Positions 7,464-15,952 of a DNA stretch of 38,666 nucleotides are shown here, piece by piece. The stretch spans positions 1-38,666 of the forward strand of contig CAVBJJ010000018.1 of NCBI GenBank assembly GCA_963595735.1, read 5' to 3'. Source of the DNA: CALWOS01 sp963595735. GTDB lineage: Bacteria; Bacillota; Clostridia; Oscillospirales; Oscillospiraceae. A program made the position numbers and the translations under genes. The notes beneath the pieces are model-generated. The model was not told where the DNA came from and did not search any database. It worked only from the letters and a program-made list of their open reading frames with translations. Position 1 is the first letter of the stretch. Each line of letters begins with the position of its first letter.

Positions 7464-8717
7464 ATGAAAAATAATGTACAGGAAGAACTCATTCGCTTAG
7501 GGCTGCACCCGAACTGCATCGATCTGCCATCTGCCCTGGAGCGGTTTCAGGAGCAAATGCGCGCCGGATTGGCGGGAAAGCCGGAGAGCCTGGGAATGCA
7601 CCCCAGCTTTCTGCGCCCCCTGCCGCCGCCCGCCAATGGGGAGGAGGTACTGTGTCTGGATTGCGGCGGCACCCGTTTTCGCTGCGGGCTGGTACACTTC
7701 ACCTCCCAGGGCGGCGAGATTCGGGACTACCGGGAAGCGCCCATGCCCGGCACGGATGGCGCGCTGACGGCGGCAGCCTTTTTCGACCGGCTTGCGGACT
7801 TGATACGGCCGCTGGCGCAGCCGGGGCGGCGCATTGGCTTTTGCTTTTCCTATCCCATGGACATTTTGCCGGATGGGGACGGCCGGGTACTGCGCCTGAC
7901 AAAGGAGCTGAAGGTGCCGGATCTGCCGGGGCATCGTCTGGGGCAGGCGCTGCTGCAGCGGCTCCCGGCGGGCTGCGGCCCGGTGCGGGTACTCAATGAC
8001 ACGGTGGCAACGCTGCTGGGCGGTATGCCGGAGGCAATCGCGGCTCAGGCGGACGGCGTGGCTGGCATGATTTTAGGCACCGGCTTTAACTGCTGCTATG
8101 CAGCTGCGGGGGCGGAGCTGGTCAAGCTGCCCGGCGCGGAGGATATGATCGTGAATCTGGAATGCGGCAATTACGACCAGCCCAAGGGCGTGCTGGATCG
8201 GCTTCTGGACAGCGAGACTGATGACCCCGGCCGTGGCGGACTGGAAAAAATGGTCTCCGGTGCTTACCATGCCCGGCTGGTGTATCTGGCGGCGCGGCAC
8301 TGCGCGGCGGAGGGATTCTTCCGGGAGGTCGGCCGGCGGTGCATGGAGGAGCACGACAGCTTTTCGGCAGCGGAGCTGGAGGCGTTCAGCTTTGGTCAGG
8401 GTGCCCTGGCGGCAAGCCTGGGCGAGTGGGACGGCTCCGTGCTGCGGGAGATTTTTTCCAGCAGTCAGCGGCGCAGCGCCAAGCTGGTGGCCATGGTGCT
8501 GACCGCGCTGGTCTTGCAGGGAGAGGGTGGCAAAAGCCCGGAGCGACCGTTTTGCGTGGTAGTGGACGGCTCCGCCTTTTATGGAGCGCATTTGTTCCGC
8601 ACGGCGCTGGCGTCGGAGCTGCGGACTTTCTGCGCAGGACAGCATGGGCGCTATATTCGTTTTCTGGAAGCGCCCAACAGCAATCTTCTGGGCGCGGCGG
8701 CAGCGGCGCTGCGGTAA
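7464..8717 (+). CDS. Hexokinase of the eukaryotic-type fold family
   Basis: 417 residues. Instead of ROK or GlcK signatures it has the ordered motifs of the hexokinase 1/2 domains: phosphate-1 loop LDCGGTRFR (D66), sugar-binding FSYP (about 128-131), LNDTVATLL with the predicted catalytic base D179, phosphate-2 loop ILGTGFNCCY, NLECGNYD, the glutamate-containing EKMVSGAYHARLV, and the adenosine motif VVVDGSAFYG near the end. The expected reaction is ATP-dependent 6-phosphorylation of glucose or another hexose in the cytoplasm. The length is one hexokinase unit, as in yeast. Such proteins are known in a minority of Clostridia. The ATG has a moderate AGGGGG ribosome binding site. Substrate range cannot be read from the sequence. 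Confidence 0.88.
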   Translation: MKNNVQEELIRLGLHPNCIDLPSALERFQEQMRAGLAGKPESLGMHPSFLRPLPPPANGEEVLCLDCGGTRFRCGLVHFTSQGGEIRDYREAPMPGTDGALTAAAFFDRLADLIRPLAQPGRRIGFCFSYPMDILPDGDGRVLRLTKELKVPDLPGHRLGQALLQRLPAGCGPVRVLNDTVATLLGGMPEAIAAQADGVAGMILGTGFNCCYAAAGAELVKLPGAEDMIVNLECGNYDQPKGVLDRLLDSETDDPGRGGLEKMVSGAYHARLVYLAARHCAAEGFFREVGRRCMEEHDSFSAAELEAFSFGQGALAASLGEWDGSVLREIFSSSQRRSAKLVAMVLTALVLQGEGGKSPERPFCVVVDGSAFYGAHLFRTALASELRTFCAGQHGRYIRFLEAPNSNLLGAAAAALR

Positions 8718-8799
8718 CAAGGGGAACGGCCGGCGCATAGGATACAGCGGCGGGGCAAGCGCCCTGCCGAAAAACTCCGGAAACAGGAGGCGAGAGGCC

Positions 8800-9291
8800 G
8801 TGACCACCTGGACCAAGGCGGACAGCGACCAGTTCCGGCAGATCTGGCAGCGAGTGCAGCAGCCCGGGGAAGAAGCAGCCGTCCCGGCGCCGCCTCCCCC
8901 CGGCTGCGGCAGAGAGGAGCGCATCCTGGCGGGCTTTCTTCGCCGCACGGCGGAGCTGCAGGAGCAGTACCGGTATCTGTCGTCCGGCGGCGGGGAAAAC
9001 GCGGCGGTCTTTTGGCAGCTGCGAAAGCAGGCGCGGCAGCAGGAACGCCTGTGGCAGCGGGAGTGGTTCCTCCGCACGGGGGAGTGCTATCGCCCCGGGG
9101 AGAGCTGCGCTCTGGCGCTGGGACGCCTGACGGCGCTGCGCGGTGTGATTCGGGAAACGCGGCAGCTGGCGCGGGATTATGCCGCGGCGGCAGTGCAAAT
9201 TCCGGATCTGGCGTCCCAGCTGGAGCAGTGCGCGCGGCAAAGCGCGGCTACTGCGGCGCGCCTGTGCCGTGTGTTGGAGAAGCTGATCTAG
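8800..9291 (+). CDS. Small all-helical protein of unknown function
   Basis: 163 residues from a GTG start nine bases after AGGAGG. Residues 1-25 (TTWTKADSDQFRQIWQRVQQ) are polar and helical, followed by a proline-rich linker, then four predicted helices rich in Ala, Arg, Gln and Leu. The repeating helices suggest a four-helix bundle of ferritin-like type, but the paired Glu/His iron ligands of ferritins or rubrerythrins are not evident. The gene is very GC-rich in third positions, like the neighbouring hexokinase, and starts 82 bases after it with no terminator between, so the two may share a transcript. I do not recognise a function. Confidence 0.55.
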   Translation: MTTWTKADSDQFRQIWQRVQQPGEEAAVPAPPPPGCGREERILAGFLRRTAELQEQYRYLSSGGGENAAVFWQLRKQARQQERLWQREWFLRTGECYRPGESCALALGRLTALRGVIRETRQLARDYAAAAVQIPDLASQLEQCARQSAATAARLCRVLEKLI

Positions 9292-9320
9292 CCCAGAAGC
9301 CGAAACAGGGGAGACGATTT

Positions 9321-9359
9321 CCGCCCGTATGGACACGAGTTCCATGCGGGCGGCTTTTT
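9321..9359 (+). terminator. Rightward terminator
   Basis: Thirteen-base stem CCGCCCGTATGGA / TCCATGCGGGCGG with one G-T pair, followed by CTTTTT. Confidence 0.85.
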
Positions 9360-9395
9360 GCGCAAAATGGGATATTTTTCCGTTTTTCCAAGAGA

Positions 9396-9437
9396 AAAAG
9401 CGTGATACTGCACCGAAAAATGCAGCATCACGCTTTT
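9396..9437 (-). terminator. Leftward terminator after the DUF4358 gene
   Basis: Seventeen-base stem AAAAGCGTGATACTGCA / TGCAGCATCACGCTTTT with a single mismatch, followed leftward by a U tract. Confidence 0.85.
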
Positions 9438-9453
9438 GCGTTTTTGGGAAAGC

Positions 9454-9981
9454 TTAAGCGCCCAGCGCGGACTTGAAGGTGTCGAACGCCGTGGTCTTGG
9501 CGGCGTCATCCAGGATGCAATACATCACATAGTTACCGCAGACCTCGTAAGAGGCAGCCTCCATCTTGGGGCGCTCCTCGGGCATATACTCGGTCATCCA
9601 GGTGTCGTTGCGCATCTTGAGGTAGTCGGAAACAGCCTGGGCGATCTCGGCGGTCTGGTCGGCGTCCTTGCCCTTGAAGATGCCGAACTCGTCAATGTTG
9701 GTGCCAAAGGCGTTGACCTTGACGATATACTCGGCATAGTTGGAAACATCCATCTTCATCATGCCCTGGATGTAGTTGGCATCCTGGGTGGACATCTCGT
9801 TTTCCAGCGCCATGGCGGATTCGACCTTGGTGGCGATATCTTCCACGGCGACATCGTCGGCGATTTTAGTGGTGTTAGCATCGCTGCCGCCGTTACTGCC
9901 CTTGTTGCCGCAGGCGCACAGCAGAGATACACACAGAACAGCCAGCACGGCAATTCCGATTTTGCGTTTGATCTTTTTCAT
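9454..9981 (-). CDS. DUF4358 domain lipoprotein
   Basis: 175 residues. A basic start plus hydrophobic stretch ends in the lipobox LLCAC at about residue 24, then a Gly/Ser/Asn linker, so it should be lipidated and anchored on the outer face of the membrane. The domain carries the DUF4358 signature: NIDEFGIFKGKDADQTAEI, YLKMRNDTWMTEYMPEE, NYVMYCILDD near the end. The function is not established. In many Clostridia DUF4358 proteins are encoded with SGNH hydrolases and MBOAT acyltransferases, suggesting a link to O-acetylation of surface polymers; here the SGNH partner is directly upstream (27-base gap), while no MBOAT gene is present. Terminator at 9396-9437. Confidence 0.85.
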   Translation of the reverse strand: MKKIKRKIGIAVLAVLCVSLLCACGNKGSNGGSDANTTKIADDVAVEDIATKVESAMALENEMSTQDANYIQGMMKMDVSNYAEYIVKVNAFGTNIDEFGIFKGKDADQTAEIAQAVSDYLKMRNDTWMTEYMPEERPKMEAASYEVCGNYVMYCILDDAAKTTAFDTFKSALGA

Positions 9982-10008
9982 TTTGTTCTTCTACCTTTCT
10001 CTTATTGC

Positions 10009-10881
10009 TTATTCGTTTTCAGGATAACCGTGGGTACGGATATACTGCAGGATGATGTTCAGTCCATCGGGATTCATGTGCAGGCCATCGCCATTGGTAT
10101 AGGCTTGGGGCATGAAGCCGGTGTCATCGACCAGCGCGGAATTGGAATTGAGGAAGTGGACATTCTTTTCCACTGCCAGATCCCGCAGCCACTGGTTCGC
10201 GGCGCGGATCTTGTCCATATTGATGCCGCTGCTGGTGTCATAGCTGGCGCAAATGGGATAAATGGAGTTGATGATGATCTTGGTGTCCGGGCTGACGGAG
10301 TGGATCGTATCCACCAACGCACCGTATTCCGATTTGAAGTAGGCCTCGTCCATGGAGGAGATGCCATTGATGCCCAGGGTGATTAGCATATATTCCGGCT
10401 GCTTTCTGCCCAGTGCCTCGGAAATGGTGAGTTCCTCGTTGGTTTCGGGGTACAGAATACGGATAATGCTCTGGTTAAACAGGCTGAAAGTGCCGTTAGA
10501 GGGGCACCAGACCTGATTGGTGTTCACCACGCCGTAAAAGCTCAGGCCGTGGGTGGTGCTGTCGCCCAAAAAGACGAATTTGTCCACATATTCCTGACCG
10601 TAGTCCTCGGTTTCCTGCAGTTCCACATTGTCCGCCGTGATGGTAGCTGTGGGGGTCTGGGACGGCTGAGCGGTGGTGGGAGCGTCGGTGGCCGGCGTGG
10701 TAACAGCAGGGGTCTGGGACGGGCTTGGCGTGACGGATGCAACGGGCGTTTCCGGCGTTTTTTTGCCGGAATTTCCGTGTAAAGCAACAAAGGCCAGCGT
10801 GACGATTACCAAAATCAACGCAATGACCACAGCACCAGCCCAAATATGATGTAAGGGAGATGTTCTTTTTCTGTTTTTCAT
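10009..10881 (-). CDS. Membrane-anchored SGNH/GDSL hydrolase
   Basis: 290 residues from the ATG at 10881, which follows AAAGGTG; a GTG at 10890 is inside that site. One N-terminal membrane helix (about 14-36), a Pro/Thr/Ser-rich linker (about 40-85), then an SGNH domain: block I FLGDSTTHG with the nucleophilic serine, an Asn-containing ITLGINGISS block III, and block V GDGLHMNPDG with the Asp-His pair. It should be an extracytoplasmic, membrane-tethered esterase or acetyltransferase partner acting on a surface polymer. It heads a two-gene leftward operon with the DUF4358 lipoprotein. A perfect 8-bp palindrome (TTTTTGAC-AGGC-GTCAAAAA, 10902-10921) lies just before the start and may be an operator. 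Confidence 0.85.
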   Translation of the reverse strand: MKNRKRTSPLHHIWAGAVVIALILVIVTLAFVALHGNSGKKTPETPVASVTPSPSQTPAVTTPATDAPTTAQPSQTPTATITADNVELQETEDYGQEYVDKFVFLGDSTTHGLSFYGVVNTNQVWCPSNGTFSLFNQSIIRILYPETNEELTISEALGRKQPEYMLITLGINGISSMDEAYFKSEYGALVDTIHSVSPDTKIIINSIYPICASYDTSSGINMDKIRAANQWLRDLAVEKNVHFLNSNSALVDDTGFMPQAYTNGDGLHMNPDGLNIILQYIRTHGYPENE

Positions 10882-10901
10882 TCGATACACCTTTTATCAA
10901 T

Positions 10902-10921
10902 TTTTTGACAGGCGTCAAAAA
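10902..10921. promoter_or_regulatory. Palindrome upstream of the SGNH gene, possible operator
   Basis: TTTTTGAC-AGGC-GTCAAAAA, perfect arms, between the promoter and the start codon. Confidence 0.35.
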
Positions 10922-10953
10922 GAAATGTGCAATGCTCCGATAAGTTCTTCAAT

Positions 10954-10981
10954 ATTATAGCACAGGAAAAAGAAAATGCAA
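10954..10981 (-). promoter_or_regulatory. Promoter of the SGNH-DUF4358 operon
   Basis: Leftward TTGCAT, 16-base spacer, TATAAT with extended TGC. Confidence 0.75.
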
Positions 10982-11024
10982 TCGCAATTCCAGAAGAAAA
11001 TAAAAAAAGTGTTTTTTGTAAGAA

Positions 11025-11070
11025 ATAAACGGCCTGCCGTCTGTTTGCTCACAGATGGCAGACCGTTTAT
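11025..11070 (-). terminator. Leftward terminator after the NlpC/P60 gene
   Basis: Long stem ATAAACGG...TGCCGTCTGT / ACAGATGGCA...CCGTTTAT with a two-base internal mismatch, followed by a loose U-rich stretch. Confidence 0.7.
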
Positions 11071-11083
11071 AGATGGTTTTACA

Positions 11084-12022
11084 TTAACCAACAATGCGGC
11101 GCGCGCCGTAATAATGGGTGTTGTAGTAGTTCTCGTTCAGGCTGGAGATGATGACCTTGCCCGCGCCGGAGCTGGCGTGAATGAATTTGTCGCCGCCCAG
11201 GCTGATACCGACATGGCCGATATAGCTGCCGCTGCCGTTGGTGAAGCAAACCACATCACCGGGCTGCAGGCTGCTGCGATCCACCGCTACGCCGTTGCGG
11301 TACAGAGACTCCGCCGTGCGGTTGGTGGAGTAGCCGTTGAGCTTGTAGCAGTAGTACACCAGACCGGAACAGTCAAAGCCGTTGGGAGAGGTGCCGGCCC
11401 AAACATAGGGCACATTCAGATACTGCATGGCAGTGTTGACAACATTCTGACCTGCCGTGCCGGAGGTGGTCACATTGGTCAGTGCGCCGGAGCTGGCGCC
11501 GCTGACAGCAGAGGAACCGCCATTACCCACCAGACCATTAGCACCGGCAGTGTACTGCATATAATCACTGCTCACATAACCGGTCACGCCATTGTAGCTG
11601 ACCTTGTAGAAAGCGCCGTTGATGCCGATGATGTTCATCTGTACACCGGCGTTGTAAGTACCCAAAATGGAACTTGTGGTATTGGGCTCACTGCGCATAC
11701 GCACGCTGCTGCCCTTGATCACACCGTAACCAAAGTTACCGCTCAATGCGGTAGAGATGCTGAGATAGTCAGCACTCATATAACCGGCCTGCCCACGATA
11801 GATGACAGGATACCAGCCGTTCTGTGCCTGGCCTGTGACCGCCACACCGGAAGCATAGGACACGGTTGCCAGAGAGGTGGAACCGGTGCTTGGCTGGGAG
11901 CGGAGGTTCAGTGCGTTTGTCTGCACAACGCCCGCGCCGATGTTTGCGGCAAAAGCGGAGGTCGTGAGCACAGCACCCAGAGCGGCTGTTGCAAAAAGCG
12001 TCTTTAGTAAGGGTTTCTTCAT
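11084..12022 (-). CDS. Secreted NlpC/P60 endopeptidase with two SH3b domains
   Basis: 312 residues from the ATG at 12022 behind GAAAGGAAG. Signal peptide at about 1-25 (cleavage near TTSAFA). Two bacterial SH3 domains at about 30-90 and 98-158, each with the ALNLRSQPS / SVRMRSEPN pattern and a GYMSADYL or GYVSSDYM end. A Gly/Ser/Thr linker, then an NlpC/P60 domain (about 195-312) with the catalytic cysteine in NGFDCSGLV, histidine in IGHVGISLGG, and a final histidine in FIHASS. It should cut D-Glu to diaminopimelate bonds in peptidoglycan stem peptides at the wall. It lies 43 bases after a small conserved gene and probably shares that gene's promoter. Confidence 0.93.
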   Translation of the reverse strand: MKKPLLKTLFATAALGAVLTTSAFAANIGAGVVQTNALNLRSQPSTGSTSLATVSYASGVAVTGQAQNGWYPVIYRGQAGYMSADYLSISTALSGNFGYGVIKGSSVRMRSEPNTTSSILGTYNAGVQMNIIGINGAFYKVSYNGVTGYVSSDYMQYTAGANGLVGNGGSSAVSGASSGALTNVTTSGTAGQNVVNTAMQYLNVPYVWAGTSPNGFDCSGLVYYCYKLNGYSTNRTAESLYRNGVAVDRSSLQPGDVVCFTNGSGSYIGHVGISLGGDKFIHASSGAGKVIISSLNENYYNTHYYGARRIVG

Positions 12023-12065
12023 ATAACTTCCTTTCTCTCGGTTGCGGAAAGCGAGGGCGGGCTGT

Positions 12066-12362
12066 TTAGTGAGCAGCCAGCGCACGCTTCAGCCAGACAG
12101 AGGCCACATCCATGGCCGCATACAGGCTGTCCTTTTCACTCTTCTTGACAACGCGATCCCGGCTTTTCAGATCGGGGTCGGTGAGCTGAAGCTGAACGGA
12201 TACCCGAGTGGCCACATCCATATCTTTGACCTTTTTGGTATCCAGGATCTGCAGCATGACGATGTATTTGTCGGCCATGCTTCCGTAGTAGATCAAGTTG
12301 TCTTTACGGCGAAGAGGGTGTCCGCAATAAGTAAGGCCAGCGGCCTTTTTTGCCTGAGCCAT
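12066..12362 (-). CDS. Conserved small protein of unknown function
   Basis: 98 residues, basic start (MAQAKKAAGLTYCGHPLRRK), then a mixed alpha/beta core (YIVMLQILDTKKVKDMDVAT, RVSVQLQLTDPD) and a C-terminal helix (SLYAAMDVASVWLKRALAAH). I have the impression that close relatives are common in gut Clostridia, but I know of no assigned function. No signal peptide or membrane helix, so cytoplasmic. The start follows AGGAAGGATGG. It has a consensus promoter and leads into the NlpC/P60 gene. Confidence 0.7.
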   Translation of the reverse strand: MAQAKKAAGLTYCGHPLRRKDNLIYYGSMADKYIVMLQILDTKKVKDMDVATRVSVQLQLTDPDLKSRDRVVKKSEKDSLYAAMDVASVWLKRALAAH

Positions 12363-12412
12363 GACAAATCCATCCTTCCTGTTTCACGATTCTTCGGAAA
12401 TGACTGTAACGA

Positions 12413-12441
12413 ATTGTAACATATTCTCCGGGGACTGTCAA
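12413..12441 (-). promoter_or_regulatory. Promoter of the small-protein/NlpC operon
   Basis: Leftward TTGACA, 17-base spacer, TACAAT: a near-consensus sigma-A promoter. The rest of the 440 bases up to 12803 shows no gene; the only other feature seen is the terminator at 12655-12692. Confidence 0.85.
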
Positions 12442-12654
12442 CCGAAGCGGGAGAGTGCAAACAGGCCGAAAAAGCGTCGATTTTCTCTTGAAAACCAGAA
12501 TTCATTATGCAAAATACACATAAAAACAGAGATGATATTGCGGAGTTAGCGATAGATTGCACAAAATACGGAGCGTGTTTTCGGTGGGTGGACAGGCATG
12601 GGGGGCTGTGGGGGCTTCTGGCACGGAAATGACAGAATATGGGAAAACACAACA

Positions 12655-12692
12655 CAAAAACACACCGCAGTTTTGCAAAACTACGGTGTGTT
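12655..12692 (-). terminator. Leftward terminator after the zinc-ribbon gene
   Basis: Stem CACACCG(C)AGTTTT / AAAACT(A)CGGTGTG with U tract on the leftward transcript. It sits about 110 bases past the stop codon. Confidence 0.75.
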
Positions 12693-12802
12693 ACAGCCGG
12701 AGAGTACCATTTTTTGTAGAATGTATTATATAAGTATGGGATGAAAAAATACAGACCGGCATGGCAGGATCCCGCCGGATCGGTGGCGTTTTCGTGGAAA
12801 GA

Positions 12803-13339
12803 TTATGTAGCAGTAAAGTAGTGGTGAATGGAAGACAGCAATCTATCCAGTTCCGGATACACCTCCCGGAAGAACCAGCCGGACAGCATGAAAGCGAGCA
12901 CCAGCCCCAGACAGGTCCAGATCAGGCAGGATGCGGCATAGCGCCGGCGGTGCCGGTTTTTGGTGCCGCCTACCACCCAGAGGATCTGCACGATCAGACC
13001 GAACAGGGGAATATGCAGCACAAAGGCGCTCCAGAAATAGCCCCAGACGGAAAGCGGCCTATCCCGCTTGCGCTGTTCCCGTTCTTCCTCTGTCAGCGCT
13101 TCCCGCCGGAACGGGCCGCGCCGGGGGCGCTTGTCCTCCTCGACCTGAACGGCGGCACGCGGGCTGCCGGAACGGGAGGAAGCGGCGGATTGTCTTGGCG
13201 GGGATTGCGTTGCCGCACGGGGCATTTGCTGTTGGGTCGCGGCCGCAGGATTATCCGGTGTTACGGCCGCACCGCAGCGGGGACAGCTTTGGCGTCCGGC
13301 CGGAAGCGCAGCGCCGCAATTTTTACAGTTGTTTGGCAT
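12803..13339 (-). CDS. Zinc-ribbon membrane protein
   Basis: 178 residues from the ATG at 13339 (AAAGGAG eight bases upstream; a GTG nine bases earlier overlaps that site). Residues 3-27 hold a short zinc ribbon, CKNCGAALPAGRQSCPRCG, with four cysteines. A disordered Ala/Gln/Pro/Ser region and a charged stretch (LTEEEREQRKRDR) follow, then two membrane helices at about 95-122 and 133-153. This layout is common among Firmicutes proteins of unknown role that link a cytosolic metal-binding knuckle to the membrane. It lies 77 bases after the penicillin-binding protein gene in the same direction and may be co-expressed with it. Confidence 0.7.
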   Translation of the reverse strand: MPNNCKNCGAALPAGRQSCPRCGAAVTPDNPAAATQQQMPRAATQSPPRQSAASSRSGSPRAAVQVEEDKRPRRGPFRREALTEEEREQRKRDRPLSVWGYFWSAFVLHIPLFGLIVQILWVVGGTKNRHRRRYAASCLIWTCLGLVLAFMLSGWFFREVYPELDRLLSSIHHYFTAT

Positions 13340-13367
13340 TTTGTCCACTCCTTTTACAGGGAATCAA

Positions 13368-13394
13368 ATGGCCCTGACAAGCTGCCAGGGCCAT
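13368..13394 (-). terminator. Weak leftward terminator after the PBP gene
   Basis: Nine-base stem ATGGCCCTG / CAGGGCCAT; the U tract on the leftward side is poor (TTTGATT), so partial read-through into the zinc-ribbon gene is likely. Confidence 0.45.
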
Positions 13395-13416
13395 TATGAT
13401 GGTCAATTATCCAGTT

Positions 13417-15678
13417 CTAGTCCAAAACAGGGGGCGGAGGATCGCCGCCGGTGTTGCCTCCTGTGTTTCCTCCGGTATTGCCTCCTGTGTTTCCTCCGGT
13501 ATTGCCTCCGGTGTTGCCGCCTGTGTTGCCGCCTGTGTTCTCCCCGGTGTTTCCACCGGTGTTGTCGGGATCATCTCCGGTATTGTCGCCGGTGTTGTCG
13601 TCGTCCTTGTCTTCATCCGGAGCTTTTGTGGTGGTGCCTGTGTTGATTTTTGTCGTGTTGGAGAACACGCCGGTGGGCGCGCCCAGCTCCGCCTCGGGGA
13701 ATTCCTTGTATTCCAGACCCTGATGCACATCGGTCATAATGGCCTTCCAGATCCGGGCGGCGGGGTTTCCGGAAACGCGCAGATACTGGGGCGTATCAAA
13801 GCCCGTCCACACCGCGGCCACATAATAGGGCGTGTATCCCACGAACCAACGGTCCTTATAGTCGGTGGTGGAACCGGTTTTACCGGCGGTGGGCATCAGA
13901 CTGCCCAGATTTGCCTCGGAACCGGTACCGCGCAGCGCCGCCTGGTTGAGCATATAGGTCATGGTGTAAGCCGTATTGGGCTTAAAGGCTGCGATCTGCT
14001 TGGGGGTGTTGTCCAGCACCACATTGCCCTTGCTGTCCAGCACGCGGGTATAGGTGTGGGCGTAGGTAAAGGTACCGTCCGTTGCCAGAGCGGAAAAGGC
14101 CTGCGCCATTTCCCGCACCGTGACGCCATAGGTCTGCTGCCCCAGGGACAGGGGGGCATAAGACTTGTCCGCATCTACCAGAGAGGTGAAGCCCAAACGC
14201 TCCGTCAGGTAGGACCAGCTGGTGTCAACAGTCAGCTTGTCCAGGATCTGTGCGGAAACAGAGTTCAGCGAGCGCACCAGCGCGTCCAGAATGGTGGTGG
14301 TGCCGCTGTAGCTGCCGCTGGCGTTCTTGGGGAACCAGGAGGTGCCGGTGAGTTTGACCACGCCGTCATACACTGTCGTGGACGGGGTGATCAGTCCTAC
14401 ATCCACCGCCGGGGCATAGGTAGCGAGGGGCTTGAAAGAAGAACCGGAGGGACGCTTGGTGTCCGTTGCGCGGTTCAGGGGGAAGTTTGTGGTCTTTTCG
14501 CCCACGCCGCCGCTGAGCGCCAGCACATTTCCGGTATAGGGGTCAAGCAGCATCATGGCCGATTGCAGCTGGTTGCCGGAATAATCCTGGAAGAAGCTGT
14601 ATTCCTCCGGGTTGGTGTAGTATTTGTCTACGATGCTCTGGGCGTTTTTGTCCAGAGTGGAGTAGATTTGATAACCACCGTGATAGACCATGTGGGTGGC
14701 GGCGCTTTCCGTTACGCCAAGGGTATCCACTAGGTCGCGGATCACATCCTGCACCACGGTCTCCTCAAAGTAGGAATAGATGCTCTCGGTGTATTCCTCG
14801 TCCTCCGCCCGGGAGAAGTGCAGCTCTTCGGCAACGGCTTCGTCGTATTCGGACTTGTTGATATAGCCCTGCTCATACATCTGCTTGAGGATGGTTTCCT
14901 GCCGGTCCTTGTTGTTTTGCCGGTAGATATAGGGGTCATAGGCCGAGGGGTTGTTGGTGATGCCGATGATACAGGCGCACTCGGCCAGATCCAGCTCGGA
15001 AATATCCTTGTTGAAATAGGTCTTGGCAGCAGCCTGCACGCCATAGGAGCCCTCGCCCAGGTAGATCACATTCAGATACCACTCCATGATCTCGTCCTTG
15101 GAGTAGTTCTTTTCCAGCTCCAGCGCCCGGAAAATCTCCAGCAGCTTACGCTGGACGGTAACATCATCCTCCTGGGTGACATTTTTGATCAGCTGCTGGG
15201 TCAGGGTGGAACCGCCGAAGTCGTTTTTCATGCCCATGAACATATTGACAAATGCGCCCATGGAGCGGTACCAGTCCACGCCCTTATGCTTGTAAAAGCG
15301 CTGATCCTCAATGGCGACTGCGGCGTGCTGCATGGCAACGGGGATTTGATCCAGCGTGACCCACTCACGCTTTTCGGTGCTGTGCAGTGTGGTCAGGGGC
15401 TGATAATCGCCGTCGCCTGCATCGTACATAATGGTACTGGACAGGGAGACTGTCATATCCTCCAGCGACAGGGGCAGGTCGGAGGACAGGCAGGTCTTGA
15501 CATAGTAGGCAAAGATGCAGGAGAACAGCACCGCCGTACACAGCAGCACCAGCAGGATCGTCAGCAGTACCTTTAGTACCGTGCGGGCGACATTGCCGGC
15601 GGTGTTGGTGGCGTTGTCCACCTTTCGGGCCTTTCTTCGCCGTTCTTTTTCGGTTCTGATATCATTCACATCACGCAT
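13417..15678 (-). CDS. Class A penicillin-binding protein (PBP1a-type)
   Basis: 753 residues. A short cytoplasmic segment and one membrane helix (about 32-60), then a glycosyltransferase-51 domain (about 90-270) with the catalytic glutamate in EDQRFYKHKGVD (E124) and GGSTLTQQLIKN, then a transpeptidase domain (about 380-660) with SxxK in SGSSFK (Ser near 413), SLN as the SxN motif, and KTGS (K600). It polymerises lipid II and crosslinks stem peptides outside the membrane. The last ~75 residues are low complexity: Lys/Thr/Asp-rich, then repeated NTGG units, ending DPPPPVLD. The ATG at 15678 follows CCGGAGG; an upstream in-frame ATG at 15765 has no ribosome binding site. The Asn/Thr/Gly tail is probably extracellular and variable in length. 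Confidence 0.95.
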   Translation of the reverse strand: MRDVNDIRTEKERRRKARKVDNATNTAGNVARTVLKVLLTILLVLLCTAVLFSCIFAYYVKTCLSSDLPLSLEDMTVSLSSTIMYDAGDGDYQPLTTLHSTEKREWVTLDQIPVAMQHAAVAIEDQRFYKHKGVDWYRSMGAFVNMFMGMKNDFGGSTLTQQLIKNVTQEDDVTVQRKLLEIFRALELEKNYSKDEIMEWYLNVIYLGEGSYGVQAAAKTYFNKDISELDLAECACIIGITNNPSAYDPYIYRQNNKDRQETILKQMYEQGYINKSEYDEAVAEELHFSRAEDEEYTESIYSYFEETVVQDVIRDLVDTLGVTESAATHMVYHGGYQIYSTLDKNAQSIVDKYYTNPEEYSFFQDYSGNQLQSAMMLLDPYTGNVLALSGGVGEKTTNFPLNRATDTKRPSGSSFKPLATYAPAVDVGLITPSTTVYDGVVKLTGTSWFPKNASGSYSGTTTILDALVRSLNSVSAQILDKLTVDTSWSYLTERLGFTSLVDADKSYAPLSLGQQTYGVTVREMAQAFSALATDGTFTYAHTYTRVLDSKGNVVLDNTPKQIAAFKPNTAYTMTYMLNQAALRGTGSEANLGSLMPTAGKTGSTTDYKDRWFVGYTPYYVAAVWTGFDTPQYLRVSGNPAARIWKAIMTDVHQGLEYKEFPEAELGAPTGVFSNTTKINTGTTTKAPDEDKDDDNTGDNTGDDPDNTGGNTGENTGGNTGGNTGGNTGGNTGGNTGGNTGGNTGGDPPPPVLD
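13440..13580 (-). repeat. Tandem 12-bp repeats encoding (NTGG)n
   Basis: About ten near-identical 12-base units (plus strand CCTCCGGTGTTG-like) in frame at the 3' end of the PBP gene. Units differ only at third positions, so copy number can change by slippage without shifting the frame. Confidence 0.85.
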
Positions 15679-15911
15679 GGTGTAAAAGACCTCCGGTATG
15701 ATATGATCGGGATTGCAGTCCGCTAAAGAGGGGACTTGCTGATACAGTATAGCACAGCTTGTCAATGTTCTGCATCATTTTTGCAAACATTGCCGGCCGG
15801 CCACCGGCTTTTCGCGCCGAAAACACAAGGGACGGCAGGAGAAGCGGGGGCTGCAGAATCGTATCCCCATGAGTATAACACAATTGCCGCCGTAGTACAA
15901 CAAAAAAGCGA

Positions 15912-15937
15912 AAAAAGGCCGCGTTCGCGGCCTTTTT
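15912..15937 (-). terminator. Terminator of the thiamine operon
   Basis: Perfect 11-base stem AAAAAGGCCGC / GCGGCCTTTTT, GTTC loop, U tract on the leftward transcript, 16 bases past the thiC stop. It also reads as a terminator rightward. Confidence 0.9.
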
Positions 15938-15952
15938 GGGGTAAGATTCAGC

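Noticed and set aside
13440..13580. CRISPR-like short repeats
   Set aside because: Units are 12 bp, contiguous without spacers, and in frame within the PBP gene as (NTGG)n.
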